From: Saururus chinensis
Lineage: Eukaryota > Streptophyta > Magnoliopsida > Piperales > Saururaceae
Reading direction: 5' to 3'
DNA: 64,000 nt
Assembly (NCBI GenBank): GCA_035235625.1
Contig: CP141142.1
Span: 33,552,995-33,616,994 of the forward strand
The notes beneath the pieces are model-generated. The model saw only the letters and a list, made by a program, of their open reading frames with translations, was not told where the DNA came from and made no database searches. The position numbers and the translations under genes were made by a program. Positions 22,106 through 38,978 of the stretch are shown here, piece by piece. Each line of letters begins with the position of its first letter. The first letter of the stretch is position 1.

Positions 22106-25100
22106 CTTATTCGTCTTTTATTTCTAACCCTAATCAGCATCTTCCATTATTGTCTGGGGACAATTTTACGGATTGGAAGGAAAAAGTTCTTTTACTGTTA
22201 GGGTGCATGGACTTGGACTTGGCGTTTCGTATGGATGCACCCACCACTCCTACGGAAAAAAGTACGCCTAGTGAGGTAGCATCTTTTGAAAAGTGGGAGC
22301 GGTCTAACCGCTTAAGCATGATGCTCATGAGGTCTCACATCAATAAAAGCATTAGGGGATCCATCCCAGAATGCGCTACAGTCCAAGAACTTTTGAAAGC
22401 TATTGAAGCTCAATTCAAGAGTTCTGATAAAGCCTTGGCCAGCACCTTAATGTCCAAGTTGTCATCCATGAGGCTAACAGATGACAAAGGGGTGAGAGAG
22501 CATATCATGCAAATGCGTGATATTGCTAATCAGTTAAATAACATGAAAATAAAGATTGATGATACTTTTTTGGTCCACTTTATTCTGAACTCCCTGCCTG
22601 CACAATATGGGCCATTCAAGATCTCTTATAACACACATAACACTCAGTGGTCAGTCAATGACCTTCTGAGTATGTGTGTGCAGGAAGAGGGGAGACTTAA
22701 GCAAGAGAAGCTAGAGAGTGCCCATCTAGTTTCTCATAAAGGACAAAAGAAGGGTAATCATGGTGCTTCAAAGAAAAAAGCTGGTAAAGGTGTACCAATG
22801 AAGTCTACTGGTGTCACCAAGGAAACCAAATGCTTTTTCTGCAAGAAGAAAGGACACATGAAGAAAGATTGCCCTAAGTATCAGAAGTGGCTTGCCAAGA
22901 AAGGAGGTAATTTCATGTCTTTAGTGTGTTATGAATCTAACTATGTTAATTCTCATCATAATAACACATGGTGGATTGACTCTGGTTCTACAATCCATGT
23001 TTCCACTGTCATGCAGGGGTTTCTCAATCTAAGGAAACCAAATGATGGGGAGCACAACATCTAGTCTGGCAATAAGATGTGTTCGAAGGTTGAAGGTGTG
23101 GGGACATATAGACTTGTTCTCCATACAGGATACACAGATTTAGAGAGAGCTTTCTATATTCCAAGTTTTTCTAAAAACTTAGTTTCTGTATCAAGACTAG
23201 TGCCTCATGGCTTTAATTTTCAGTTTATGAATTCTTCATTTCTGATTATTAAAGATTCAGTCACCATTGGTTCTGGTTCTTTGATTGATGGCTTATATTG
23301 TCTCTCTCTGCATGTTTCCTTTGAACAATCTATGATGTCTGTGGAAGGAAGTGTTATTAAAAAGAACTCCTCTATGTTATGGCACAGGCGGTTGGGGCAT
23401 ATCTCCATTGACCGCTTAAAAAGATTAGTAAGAGAAGGAGTTTTAAAAACTCTTGATTTTACTGATCTAGAGACATGTATAGACTGCATCAAGGGAAAGC
23501 AGACTAACAAGTCTTCTAAAGGTGCTAAGAGGCATGATGAGAAATTAGGCACCATACACACTGATATCTGTGGACCGTTTAGTACTCCCTGTCTGAATGG
23601 TCAAAGGTATTTCATTACCTTTATAGATGATCATACTCGATACATGTATCTTTATCTCTTAAATGAAAAGTCTGAAGCATTTGATGCTTTCAAGACTTAT
23701 AAGGCAGAGGTAGAGAAACAATCTGGATTGAGTATCAAAATTGTTAGATCAGACAGAGGAGGGGAATACTATGGCAGGTATACAGAGAGTGGACAAAAAC
23801 CTGGACCATTTGCACAGTTCCTGAAGGAAAATGGTATTGTTGCACAATACACAGTACCAGGCACACCACAACAAAATGGTGTTGCTGAAAGGAGGAACCG
23901 CACTTTGATGGATATGGTGAGGAGTATGATCAGTAACTCCTCTCTTCCTCTCAATATGTGGAGTGAAGCCTTAAAGACAGCCATGTACATTTTAAATCGA
24001 GTTCCATCTAAAGCCGTTCCTAAAACACCCTTTGAGTTATGGAATGGATGGAAACCTAGTTTAGATCATGTACACATCTGGGGTTGTCTAGTTGAGGTTA
24101 GGGTGTACAATCTACTTGAGAAGAAGCTTGACCCTAAGACTGTCAGTGGATTTTTCATTGGCTATGCAGAAAGGTCTAAGGGTTATAGGTTTTATTGTCC
24201 ATCTCACACCCCTACAGTAGTCGAAGCACGGAATGCACGTTTTCTTGAGCAAGGCAACTTCAGTGGGAGTATTTCCCCCAAACACATTGTGTTTGAGGAA
24301 ATACAGGTTCTAGTTGTTATACCCACATCTGGGGGAGGAACATATGCTGCATCACCAATGGTGATTCCAGAGCAGCCTCTCCTTCCTTCACCATCCCTTC
24401 AGGAACAAGTTGCTGAAGTTCCTATTGCACAGGCACCTCTGCCTGTTGCTGACATAGGACTTCGAAGGTCCTCAAGAGTAAGGAAACCTGCACTCCCTTC
24501 TGACTATGTTGTATACCTTCAGGAGTCTGACGAGAATGTTGGACTCATTCAAGATCCTATTACATATTCACAGGCCATGTCTGGAGATAACTCTAGTAAA
24601 TGGTATGATGCCATGCAGGATGAGATGAAATCTATGGCTAATAATCAAGTCTGGGATCTCGTAGAGTTACCGCAGGGCGCCAGGACTCTTGGTTGCAAAT
24701 GGGTCTATAAGACCAAATTAGATCCATCTGGTAACATAAGCAGATATAAGGCCCGACTTGTAGCCAAAGGTTTTCTTCAAAAAGATGGTGTTGACTATAA
24801 TGAAACCTTCTCTCCAGTTTCAACGAAGGATTCATTAAGAGTTATTTTGGCCCTTGTAGCTCATTTTGACTTAGAGTTACATCAAATGGATGTCAAGACG
24901 GCATTCTTGAATGGGGATCTTGAGGAGGAGGTGTATATGGTTCAGCCTGAAGGATTCACCTCAGATAAAGGAAGTCATCTGGTTTGTAGACTCAAGAAGT
25001 CAATATACGGACTGAAACTAGCCTCCCGACAGTGGTATTTGAAGTTCAACGATGTTATTACTTCATTTGGTTTTAAGGAGAACATTGTTGATCAATGCAT

Positions 25101-25311
25101 ATACCTTAAGGTTAGTGGGAGTCACTACACGTTTCTGGTCTTGTATGTTGATGACATTCTACTTGCAAGCAGTGACTTAGGGATGTTGCACCAGACTAAG
25201 CAGTTTCTTTCTCAGAACTTTGACATGAAAGATTTAGGAGAGGCATCCTGTGTCATAGGGATTGAGATCTATCGTGATAGATCCAGAAGGATCCTTGGGT
25301 TGTCTCAATAG
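22106..25311 (+). pseudogene. Copia gag-protease-integrase-reverse transcriptase frame
   Basis: One frame runs from gag to reverse transcriptase. Gag has the UBN2-type core (LLSGDNFTDWKEKVLLLLG) and a zinc knuckle CFFCKKKGHMKKDCP. Protease has WWIDSGST. Integrase has a HHCC-type start (HRRLGHIS), then DICGP and the D-DE core. RT has [18 protein letters not shown] and the catalytic YVDDILLA. There are two in-frame TAG codons: 23062-23064, just after the protease active site, and 25309-25311 in the late RT region. They would stop translation early, so this copy is probably not self-sufficient unless read through. The first stop is inside the protease, not at a gag/pol border, so it looks like damage rather than a programmed signal. 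Confidence 0.93.
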
Positions 25312-26131
25312 GCCTATATCAATAAAGTTCTGAAACGGTTTAACATGGAAAACTGCTCCCCTAGTGCAGCTCCTATTGTGAAGGGTGACAAATTTGGCTT
25401 GTTCCAGTGTCCAAAGAATTCTTTGAAGTTGGACAACATGAAGGACATTCCTTATGCATCGGCAGTTGGTAGTATGATGTACTTGGAGGTCTCAGACAAG
25501 ACCTGATATTGCCTTTGCTATGGGAATGCTGGGTCGATACCAGAAAAATCCAGGGATGGATCATTGGAGAGCTGCAAAGAAGGTTATGAGGTATCTGGAA
25601 GGAACGAAGGATTACATGCTTACATACAGACATTCTGATCATTTGGAGCTGGTTGGATATACAGATGCAGACTTTGCTGGTTGTGTTGACTCGAAAAAGT
25701 CGACATCGGGTTATATTTTCCTTTTGGCAGGCGGTGCTGTCTCTTGGAAAAGTATTAAGCAAACCCTTACAGCGTCATCGACTATGGAGGCAGAGTTTGT
25801 TGCTTGTTATGAGGGCACGTCACATGCTACTTGGCTGACGAACTTTGTCACAGGACTTACTATTATGGATTCCATATCTAGGCCGTTAAAGATGTTCTGT
25901 GATAATAGTGCTGCTGTGTTTTTCACGAAGAACAACAAGAGTGGTAGTCGAAGTAAGCACATCGACATCAAGTATCTTGTTGTTCGGGATCGTGTTAAAG
26001 AAGGGATAGTTGTTATTGAGCATATTGGTACTGAGCTTATGGTTGCTGATCCCATGACTAAGGGCTTACCCCCTTCTCTGTTTAAGAGTCATGTGGATCG
26101 TATGGGTCTTATTAGCTCATCGTGCATTTGA
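25312..26131 (+). pseudogene. Copia reverse-transcriptase end and RNase H
   Basis: The gag-pol frame continues after the TAG to about 25500, where a one-base shift moves it to a second frame (25520-26131). That frame holds RNase H motifs YTDADFAG, STSGY, SSTMEAEF and SRSKHIDIKY. RNase H removes RNA from the RNA-DNA hybrid. It ends a few hundred bases before the polypurine tract. Confidence 0.92.
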
Positions 26132-26580
26132 TTTTGCTTATGTACTTCTGGACTTTACTCATTTATCATAGCAGTTACATTTAATTTTCTCGTTGTGTCT
26201 CATTTTTCAGTGCACTTAAGTATGAGACAATATTTGCAAAATGAGTGAGAGCATGCCTTCACTCATAAATATATTTTGCCACATATAGCACTCCAACAAA
26301 ATGAATTAGTTGCATCGTGATACATGGAAGGGAATGTTCTCCTTTGAGGAGATAACCGCCTTGATTCATGCGATTATGACATTTTGTAAGAGTATAAAGA
26401 TACCACATACAGTTCGAAGGGTATTATTTTTTTAAACATTGTATGCGCATACGAAAGTCATTTTAAAGTTTCCCATTACCCACTTGGTTATTTTTTCACT
26501 CAAATATTTTTTTCTCAAATTTTGTTTAATTGAGCCAAGTGGGAGATTTTATTCTTTCTATGGCTCAATTGAGAAGTTGT

Positions 26581-26594
26581 GCCAAGTGGGAGAA
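26581..26594 (+). other. Polypurine tract of the copia element
   Basis: GCCAAGTGGGAGAA directly precedes the 3' LTR. A second copy of CCAAGTGGGAGA occurs about 50 bp upstream (near 26534), so the tract is duplicated. Confidence 0.8.
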
Positions 26595-27002
26595 TGTTGG
26601 GCTTTGTTTTGTATTAAAACATAAGGTGGCCCAACTATCTCAATTGACACTGTTTTGGGCTTTTATAAAACTGTCTGGGTAATGGGCCTGAGTCAGAATA
26701 CCCATTAAGCTGTGGTTTTAAGTGGCAAATCTGAACCGTTAGATGACCTATGGATGGATGGTCATGATTCTAGGGTTCTTAACAGTGGTGTCCTGGTTTA
26801 GTTATAAATACACCTTTAGTCATCCTAATTCGGTGTCTTAAGTGAGATTGCTCTCAGCCAAGTTCTAAACCAGAAATACTATTGTGATTCTGAAGAAGAT
26901 TAGTTGATTCTGAAGTGGATTAGCTGAAGATCAAGCTTACTTGAAGAGGTTATCAATTACAATGGCTATAGGTATGCCCAATCCCTGTATTAAAGTCTTT
27001 CA
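26595..27002 (+). repeat. 3' LTR of the copia element
   Basis: This is 408 bp and matches the 5' LTR except for four transitions. It is followed by GAGGG, the target duplication. Confidence 0.96.
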
Positions 27003-27969
27003 GAGGGCACTGGCTACCACATCCTAGCGGCCGGGGGCGCAATCAAGTTGTCGAAGGTGCTTGCTGTAGCCACTGGCGATGGGCCACGGCCAGGAAGCAG
27101 TGGATCTGGTTGTTGGTGGCTACAGCTAGCGAGGCACAGACATGCAAGCCACTGGTGGCGAGAAAGCCGACGCTTTCATTGTCGCCGCTTTCATGGTGTC
27201 CGCTACTGGGCACTCTAGGTGAGATCTGCTGGAGAGAAGATATCCAGCAGCAGAGAGGAGGAAGGAGAGTAGAAATAGGAGAGAGATGGATGTACCAGAG
27301 GGGAGGAAGGAGAGAGAAAGAGAGAACTTGTTGGAGAGAAGACACGGCCAGTGGAGAACTCCTTGATGCCTAATGCATCTGAGAGAAAGTCTTGCACAAG
27401 GCTCCCATCCGAGTACTCGCCATTGGAGAGGTGCCGGAACCCTGCTGCTACTGATCCCAGGCTGGAGGAGGATGATGACTCCGGCTGCCCAATTTGTGCG
27501 CAGGGGCATGGAGATCGAGGGAGAGGGAGGGGGAAAGAGCAGAAATGGGGGAGGGAAAGGGCGGGCGGGGGTTGTAAGGGGTGATCATCAGCAACGGCCT
27601 GATATAGCCATCGCTGATTACTCAACTGCGATGGCTCCAGCTGTCGCAGTTAAGACTAATAGCGACGGCTATAATCCCTGCACTTCGCAGATACTTAATA
27701 ATAGAGACGGCTGTATATAGCTGTCACAGATACACTAAAATTCAGCTGCAAGAAAGAAGAAAACGTGAGAGGGATAGCGTGGAGGGAAGTGTGATCATCA
27801 GCAACGACTCTCGCTGATGGTCATAATTATCTGCAGCAGCTGCAGCCGTCACAAATACACACGATAGCGATGACTGAAATTATGTGCGTCGCATATTGTG
27901 GTATTAGAGACGGTTGATGTTGAGCTATCGCTATTGGGGTGTCGTTGTAGCCAGTTTTTTTTTGTAGTG
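27003..27969. mobile_element. Right end of a second CACTA-type element
   Basis: The segment ends with a T-run and GTAGTG (27964-27969), the complement of a CACTAC terminus. Before it stand several GCGACGGCT/AGCCGTCGC-type units (27600-27950), the subterminal repeat pattern of CACTA elements. Next to the copia insertion there is GC-richer sequence (27003-27230, 27350-27580) with open but unrecognised minus-strand frames, perhaps captured gene pieces. The left end was not found: no CACTAC terminus of this type lies to the left, so it was deleted or lies beyond later rearrangements. Confidence 0.6.
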
Positions 27970-28784
27970 CTTGATAATTCTTTTAACTGCTATCAAGTGA
28001 GATTTTTTAGAATTAGATTGATAACAATCACATGCACCCACATTGAAATCTATGTCGGGTTTACTTGCAGCCAAATAAAGTAAATTGTCAATCATACTCC
28101 TATATAGATGAAAATCTACACTTCTTCCAATAGTGTCCTTGCATAACTTAGAGTGTAGTGCTCATTGAAGTAGAAACATATCTCCCATAGTCTAGGCCAA
28201 CCATTTAAATAATTCCTTAACATATTTAGTTTGAGAAACAAGATTTCCTTCTTCTAATTGTTTGACTTGAAATCAAAGAAAGAATTTGAGTTCTCCAACT
28301 ATACTCATTTCATACTCAGATTTGTAAACTTTGTGGCTTTTTCTTATTGGTTGAACCATACACTATGTCATCGACATAGATCTGAGCTATTAGGATCGAG
28401 TTTTTAGTCTTTTTAACAAATTATGTTTTATCAATACTACCCCTAGTAAAATTATTATTAACCAAGAATAAAAATTTTACATACCAAGCTCGAAGAGCTT
28501 GTTTTAAACCATATAATGCTTTCTTTAACCTAGATATGTGATTAGTATAATTTGGATCTAGAAATCCTTTGGGTTGTTCAATGTATACTTCATTATTAAG
28601 AATTATATATAGGAAAACACTCTTAATATCCATTTGAAATAATTTAATTTATAAATAACATGCAATAGCTGTTAGGATGTGTATAGACTCTAGTCATAGC
28701 CGTTAGGATGCCATAGGAGAAAATGTTTCATCAAAATCAATACCCACAATCTAAGTATATCTTTGTGCAACTAGTCTAGCTTTA
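27970..28784 (-). pseudogene. Copia reverse transcriptase relic (downstream part)
   Basis: Minus-strand frames show, from 28784 down, ARLVAQ-type RT wording, FDETFSP, MDIKSVFLY, VEQP-like EQPKGF, LKKALYGLKQALRAWY, IYVDDIV and, near 28070-27972, the PDI...KKSHLIAVKRIIK region just before RNase H. Stops and frameshifts are frequent. The upstream part of the same domain lies at 34533-35182, and a gypsy element sits between the two. The other border is the CACTA-type terminus at 27969, which also cuts the frame. Confidence 0.88.
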
Positions 28785-29800
28785 TGATGGCGGAGCTCAG
28801 ATAGCTGTTGAACCAGTAGCTCTGTTTCTTTGTTAAAACAAAAATGACAGAGGAAATAACTGGTTTAGGCAAATCGTCAAACACATAAACCAGTTTTCAT
28901 GATGAAGGGTAAAAATGTCAATCACTAATGTAGTTATAAAATGGAGGGCTACGATTTAAACATAAGAGGGGCCGATGGTCATTTTGGTTTTGCTATTAAG
29001 TTCGTTATCCTATCTTCAACCTCTAAACGAAAGGATTAATAGTGAAAATGTTGGATTAACATAGAAGATTCGAGAAGCAATAATCCATGTCATCTAATCC
29101 AGCTCAGCATCACTTTTGTTGCTACAGTAACAACTTGAGGACCAATGTATAAAAGTGAAGAAGGAGGAAAGAAAAAGGGACGAATTTCGAATTTGAAAAC
29201 TGCTGGCTCTAAGCTTTGCAACTCCGCAAGTTTTGTGGAAGAAGGAATTCTAGATCTGAAGCTATTGAAGCCTTGAAGCAACTTTGATTTTAGTGATCAA
29301 GCGTGAGACGCTCCTAATCAAGCTATACCGAAGCTCCAGCAAAGATCGATAAATGTTTCTCAGTTCAAGTGTTGAATGTTGCAATTCTGATTTTACTGGT
29401 TGAGTTGAAACAAAAGTTGAATTTTGTTAGAATTGGGTTTGCTATTTGAATTGTAATAGATTGTCTGTGATAGTTTCTTTGAACAGAAATTTCTGGTTGA
29501 GGTTTTGATTTCATTAAGAGAAATCTAGAAGTATACGGTGAATGAAATAGCTTGTTATATTGTCGTTGGAAGCATTTATAGGATTATAAATTCAGCCTCA
29601 CATTTGATGATTGTTAACTGTTTGCTGTTTGGTTTGTGAATAAATGTCTATGTAATAGTTGGTGAACATTTCTTCCATTTTCGATTATGAACTAAGAATT
29701 TACAGAAGTTGCATTAAATTGAAAGACATATTGCTACTGCATCAGAATTGAGAATTTACAAAAGTTACATTAAACTGAAAGTAAAATTGCTGCTGCATCA
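28785..29800 (+). repeat. 5' LTR of the gypsy element
   Basis: This is 1016 bp, TG...CA. The first 210 bp and the last bases match the shortened 3' LTR. The first ~250 bp hold the short runs shared by both copies, such as 'aaataactggtttaggcaaa'. Confidence 0.92.
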
Positions 29801-29803
29801 TTT

Positions 29804-29815
29804 TGGTATCGGAGC
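29804..29815 (+). other. Primer binding site of the gypsy element
   Basis: TGGTATCGGAGC lies three bases after the LTR, the initiator tRNA-Met type. Confidence 0.9.
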
Positions 29816-29839
29816 GGAAGATTACCTGGGAAATTGAAA

Positions 29840-34286
<4,447 letters not shown>

Positions 34287-34297
34287 GAGGGAAGACC

Positions 34298-34532
34298 TGA
34301 TGGCGGAGCTCAGATAGCTGCTGAACCAGCAACCCTGTTTCTTTGTTAAAACAGAAATGACAAAGGAAATAACTGGTTTAGGCAAATCGTCAAACACATA
34401 AACCAATTTTCATGATGAAGGGTAAAAACGGCAATCACTAATGTAGTTATAAAATGGAGGGCTACGATTTAAACATAGGAGGGGCCGATGGTCATTTTGG
34501 TCTGGCTATTAAGTTTGCTTGCTGTTGCATCA
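34298..34532 (+). repeat. 3' LTR of the gypsy element, internally deleted
   Basis: 235 bp against 1016 bp for the 5' LTR. It matches the 5' LTR start, then jumps to its last bases (tgctgttgcatca). A purine tract 'aggagggaagacc' precedes it. Confidence 0.9.
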
Positions 34533-35182
34533 TTTTATTTCTAACAACATTTCCATTCTCATCAGTCTTGTTCTTAAAAATCTATTTGCTTCTTATGACA
34601 TTTCTGTCAGCTGAGTTTGGTACTAAATACCAAACCTCATTTCTTTCAAATTGATTAAGCTCTTCATGTATGACACTTATCTAATGCTTAGATGTGAAGG
34701 CTTCATCTAGATTTTTGGGTTCTAGCTTGGACGTGAAACAAAAATGGCTGCTCACATTTTTTGCCTAACGTCGAGTTAAGATAGGAGCATGAGGATCTCC
34801 AATAACTTGAGTAATAGGATGGTTCTACACAGGTCTCAAGTCATTTTCAGGTGGAGGCTGAGGAGGTGTGATTTGAATGATGGAGTCATCCTTAAAAATT
34901 CCATCATAATCATCATCCTCAACATCTTGCGAACTAGAGTCATTTAACTCATCATGAACAACCACATTTATGGATTTTTGGATGGTATTTGTTCTCAAGT
35001 TAAGGACTCAATAAGCATGACCATTTAAAGAATATCCTAGAAATATCCCTTCATCATTTTTTGACTTCAGTTTACTAAAATTTTCTCTATCTTTTAGGAC
35101 ATAACATTTACTTCCAAAGACCTTGAAATTTTTGGTACTAGACTTTTTCCCATGTAATAGCTTATCATTTATAATTAAACCC
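34533..35182 (-). pseudogene. Copia integrase C-terminus and reverse transcriptase relic (upstream part)
   Basis: Minus-strand wording from 35180 downward: VFGSKCYVLKDREN, KNDEGIFLGYS, then a linker rich in Asp/Pro, and FERNEVWYLVPN just before the gypsy insertion. The frame resumes on the other side of the gypsy element at 28784, so both pieces belong to one copia element. Protease and integrase core are missing. A copia gag on the same strand at 41170-42660 may belong to the same element. Confidence 0.87.
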
Positions 35183-35189
35183 TTTGTAA

Positions 35190-35950
35190 GTGTACAAGGT
35201 AATTGTACTAGGATAAGTATTTAAGGGTTGTCAAACCTCAGGGATGGATGAATGATTAATAAATCTAAAGAGTAATTTTTTGATTAAAAACTAAAAAAAA
35301 CTTAAAATAAAAATTAAGTAAAGAAAGTAATCAATTAAATTAAAAGCAAGAGATTAATATGATGGAATTTACATAGGAAATCGAATCCACTATAGAACCA
35401 TAACAATTCATGAACTTTTAATTTAAATCTAGTGTGAATATAAACAAGTATTCTCAGCTACAAGCTAGAATTACTTCAAAAAGAATCATTAATTAAATTT
35501 ATAGCATGAACTATATTCGACAATAGCACGAATCATTTACACTAAACTAGCTATAGGCATGACTCGTCTAATCTTAGTATAACTCATCCAATTCATTAAT
35601 TATCTAAACATTAAAACTATTGCATGACCATCTCATCTAAATCACTGAAATTAGAATCAATGAAAATATCAAAACCACATCAATCTATCATCTACAAGAC
35701 AATAAATCAACATAGACTTGAATAAATATTAAAAGCTCTTCCATTAAAAAAGAAATCTTTATCATACAATTGTCATCATTCACAACTAAGATCTAAATTA
35801 AAAATAAAAGAAATTAAAACTTATCTATATCTTAATCAACTCCTAAGTAAAAGAAAAATATAGTCTTTCATTGTAGAAGAAAGCTCTTGAATCTCCATTA
35901 AAAGCTTTGAGTTCTCTTTCATCTTCTTCTTCTTTTTTCTCTTTATAAAA
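35190..35950 (-). repeat. Dispersed repeat (inverted partner of 6505-7265)
   Basis: See the partner at 6505. On the minus strand this copy lies downstream of the Athila/Tat-type protease and ends at the copia relic border, so it is probably the end zone of that retrotransposon. Confidence 0.72.
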
Positions 35951-38246
35951 TCTACTGGAATCCCTTAATTTTAAGCTAAATATGTCTTTATATAGGCATA
36001 AGAGCCGTAGGAAGAAGTTTAATATGAAAAGGAGTCAAAATTAGCTTAAACTAGGAAACTGCGCGTTATCCCGATCGATTGCCCTGCATTCTGGTTCGAT
36101 CGGTTGTATTGCATTTTTCTTCGAAATCACGTTTAGCCGTTTAATACTAAAAACGCCCCGTTCGATCGGCTACATTGTTTCTGCAATCTGGATAGTTTTT
36201 TTGGATAGTCCAATTTCTGTTCATTAAGCTTTTTCTTAATGTCCATATTAATTTCTAACATATTTATAACTTCGAAAAGTTGTCCAAATCACTTTAAAGT
36301 ATAAAAAGAGTGTTTTGAATTATTCCAAACATAATTTAAGTACTTCGATAAGTGCACTTTACCTACAAAATATAAAATATCATACTTTAGACATGTAGAT
36401 TGTAATTAAAATCTCAACTTGATTTAAATACATGCCTAAACTACTAATAACTTCTAAATTTAATTAATAATCAAATTAAAATATTAATAATTATATTAAT
36501 CTAAATAAACCATAACTAGCTCTTAATTAACCTAATCTATACCAGCAAATAAGGTAAAAAGACATATAAAATATATATATTTCATACTTATCAAATACCC
36601 GTAAACCTATATTTTGCAGTATTGATGCCCACAAACATCTAAACCTAATAAATAAAATAAAATAAGAAAACAAAATTTTAAAAAATAATCTTCTCTTGAA
36701 AACACATAACTATTTTTAAAAAGAACCAACCACAAATACTTGAAATAAGTAAACAATTTCGATCTGATCACTTTCAAGTAAGGAATAAACAATTTCATAA
36801 CCCCATCTTAGAAATAATTGTGTAACTACATAGATACAATTCAAAAATATAAAGTGTAAAAATCTTTATTAACGAGCATATCTTATGTGACCCATTAACA
36901 AAGCTCATTAAAATTCACAAACTCAAAAATATAACAATGACAATCTTTCATCCTTAACATCTCATAATAAACCCTCATGTAATAGCCTTTAAATTTTAAT
37001 TAAATTTAGGGAATAAGAGCATAATATACCTCAAAATATGACTTGTGCAATACTTAGTTCTATTAAGCTTTATAAATAGTCCATGTAATAAGAGTTAGGC
37101 CAGTGTCCCTAATCCAGTTGGCTCCAGGCACTAAGTGTTGAAACACCCCTCAGGTTTAATAACTCGAACTATAAAAGCTCCATAACCATGCAAGTTATAA
37201 AAGAATTTATCTCAACTTTTCACCTTTTGACGTGATTCCTTATACTTGCCTAGGTACAAGGTCCGGTTACTCAGTAAAAAGAGAAACAAACCTTTACTCT
37301 TTTTTATCATCAATTTTTTTTTCATTGAATCTACTTTTTCAACTTTTTTTTCATTCTTTTTTTAATAATTTTTTTTCATATTTTTTTTCATTATACACTT
37401 GTCCCAAAAGAAATTCAAATAAAAGCTAAACATAAAGATCTATCATAAAACTTTAAAAATTACTCAATTGTCAAGTTTTTCAAAAATATGCTTAGTTAAA
37501 GATATCTCACTAAGATTACAAGTAATAAATCATAAAATTATATTCCTACAAGTTTTAAGTGTGTGAAATGTGATTTACAAATATAAGCACAATTATCCAA
37601 GATAAAGACAATAAAACAGAAATTACTCCCTCAATCGTTTTTATCACTTAATTAATTAGTTGAACTTTCTTCATGAAATTGATCTCTTTTAAAACAGACA
37701 TATGCTTTTAAAAGAAAATATGCAATAAAAACCCACTTAAAAGAAAAGAAAACAAAACACATAACGAAAAATACTCTAAAACATCCTAAAAGAATAATAT
37801 GAAAGAAAAATATCTTCTACACCCCCAAACCTAAACTAAACATTGTCTTCAATGTTAAAGAAAATATATACTACAATGACAAGAATAAGTAAGAGAGGGA
37901 AAGAAAGATATCACCTCAATGCAGAACTAATCCACTAATCTGAAAAGTGAAGTACATAGGATTAGAGAAAAGAAATAAATATAAGTGATGAGCATTCCCC
38001 CAAACCTAAAGTATTATATCCCATAAAAGAAGAAAAACTATAATAAGAGAAAAAAAGCTGAGAAAAATAAGTAAATAAAACCTAAATGAAGCAAAGATAA
38101 TAAACTAAAGGAAGGAAAAGAAATATATAAAAAATATGGGTTGCCTCCCAAGAAGCGCTAAGTTTATTGTCTTTAGCCAGACATTGCCAACATTCTCAAA
38201 TATATCAGGGTGACTGGTAGATATTAGCATTGGCTTTTCTCTTAAG
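35951..38246 (-). mobile_element. Non-coding part of the Athila/Tat-type element
   Basis: There is no coding frame of the expected RT, RNase H or integrase. The phrase 'gggttgcctcccaagaagcg' at 38139-38158 and 'acccccaaacctaaac' near 37820 are recurrent in Athila/Tat-group elements, downstream of pol. Near 36060-36180 a 'cgatcgattgccctgcattctgg' type phrase recurs in related form ('gttcgatcggttg', 'gttcgatcggctac'). The absence of RT suggests a non-autonomous element. Confidence 0.5.
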
Positions 38247-38978
38247 TCACCAAAAAGATGATGCAGAAAAATTAGAAGGCATGACTTGATTATGGGCTGA
38301 GGCTACAAAAGATGGACCTCTATCATAAGCATCAAACTTAAAACTGTCTACCATAAAACATTTAACATTAGAAGTTGCAAGCAAATGGTTAGACACATCA
38401 AAAACATTTAGTTGCACTTTTATGTTCTGAAAGGTCATCTCCATTACCCCTGTCCTACAATTTATGCATTCATTAGTTGTGGCAAGGAAAGAGCAACCTA
38501 GAATGATATAAATCTGATATGTGGAGTTGGCACCGGTCTCCATATCTAAGACAATAAAATTAACGGGGAAAATGAACCGGTTAACCTTCACTAAGATATC
38601 CTTAATGACTCCTCGAGGCTTACGCACAGAACGGTCGACTAGCTGCAAGGTAACTGATGTAGGCTGCAATTCACCTAACCTTAGTTTCTCATACACCGAG
38701 TAAGGGAGTAGATTGACACTCACACCAAGGTCAAGGAGGGCTTTATGGATGGAGTTATCGCCTATGACACAAGAAATAGTGGGCACTCCAGAGTCCTTAT
38801 ACTTAGGTGGGGTGTCAAATTTCAAAAGAGAGATAACTTGCTCAGTGAGAAAGACCTTCTTAGACGCATGTGTCTTAGATTTATGCTTTTGAGTGTATAG
38901 GTCTTTGAGGAACTTAGCATAAGTAGAGACTTGCTTAATGACATCTAAGAGGGGGAGATTAATTTCGACTTGTTTCAA
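38247..38978 (-). pseudogene. Athila/Tat-type aspartic protease region
   Basis: An open frame of 243 codons on the minus strand. FLKDLYTQK precedes the protease, then VPTISCVIGD, the active-site region LLDLGVSVNLLPYSVYEKL and VDRSVRKPRGVIKDILVKV follow, with FIVLDMET and ILGCSFLAT later. The motif layout is that of Athila/Tat Ty3/gypsy elements, whose protease active site reads DLGAS; here it is DLGVS. The frame follows gag (40608-39685) after a Gln/Pro-rich linker. Confidence 0.85.

Larger units (their letters stand above)
19781..27002 (+). mobile_element. Young, near-complete Ty1/copia retrotransposon
   Basis: Two 408-bp LTRs (19781-20188 and 26595-27002) begin TGTTGGG and end TTTCA. By eye they differ at four positions, all transitions. 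Both sides show the 5-bp duplication GAGGG (19776-19780, 27003-27007). A primer site TGGTATCGGAGC follows the 5' LTR, and a polypurine tract precedes the 3' LTR. The internal region codes gag, protease, integrase, reverse transcriptase and RNase H in copia order. LTR similarity near 99% says the insertion is recent, although the coding frame carries two stops and one frameshift. Confidence 0.97.

Noticed and set aside
23062-23064. Programmed readthrough stop between gag and pol
   Set aside because: The TAG lies after the protease active site, not at the gag/pol border, and a second TAG and a frameshift exist. Simple damage is more likely.
11862-27969. A single 16-kb CACTA element from 11862 to 27969
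   Set aside because: A good right terminus of the same repeat family exists at 16068, and the subterminal repeats near 27969 differ (GCGACGGCT).
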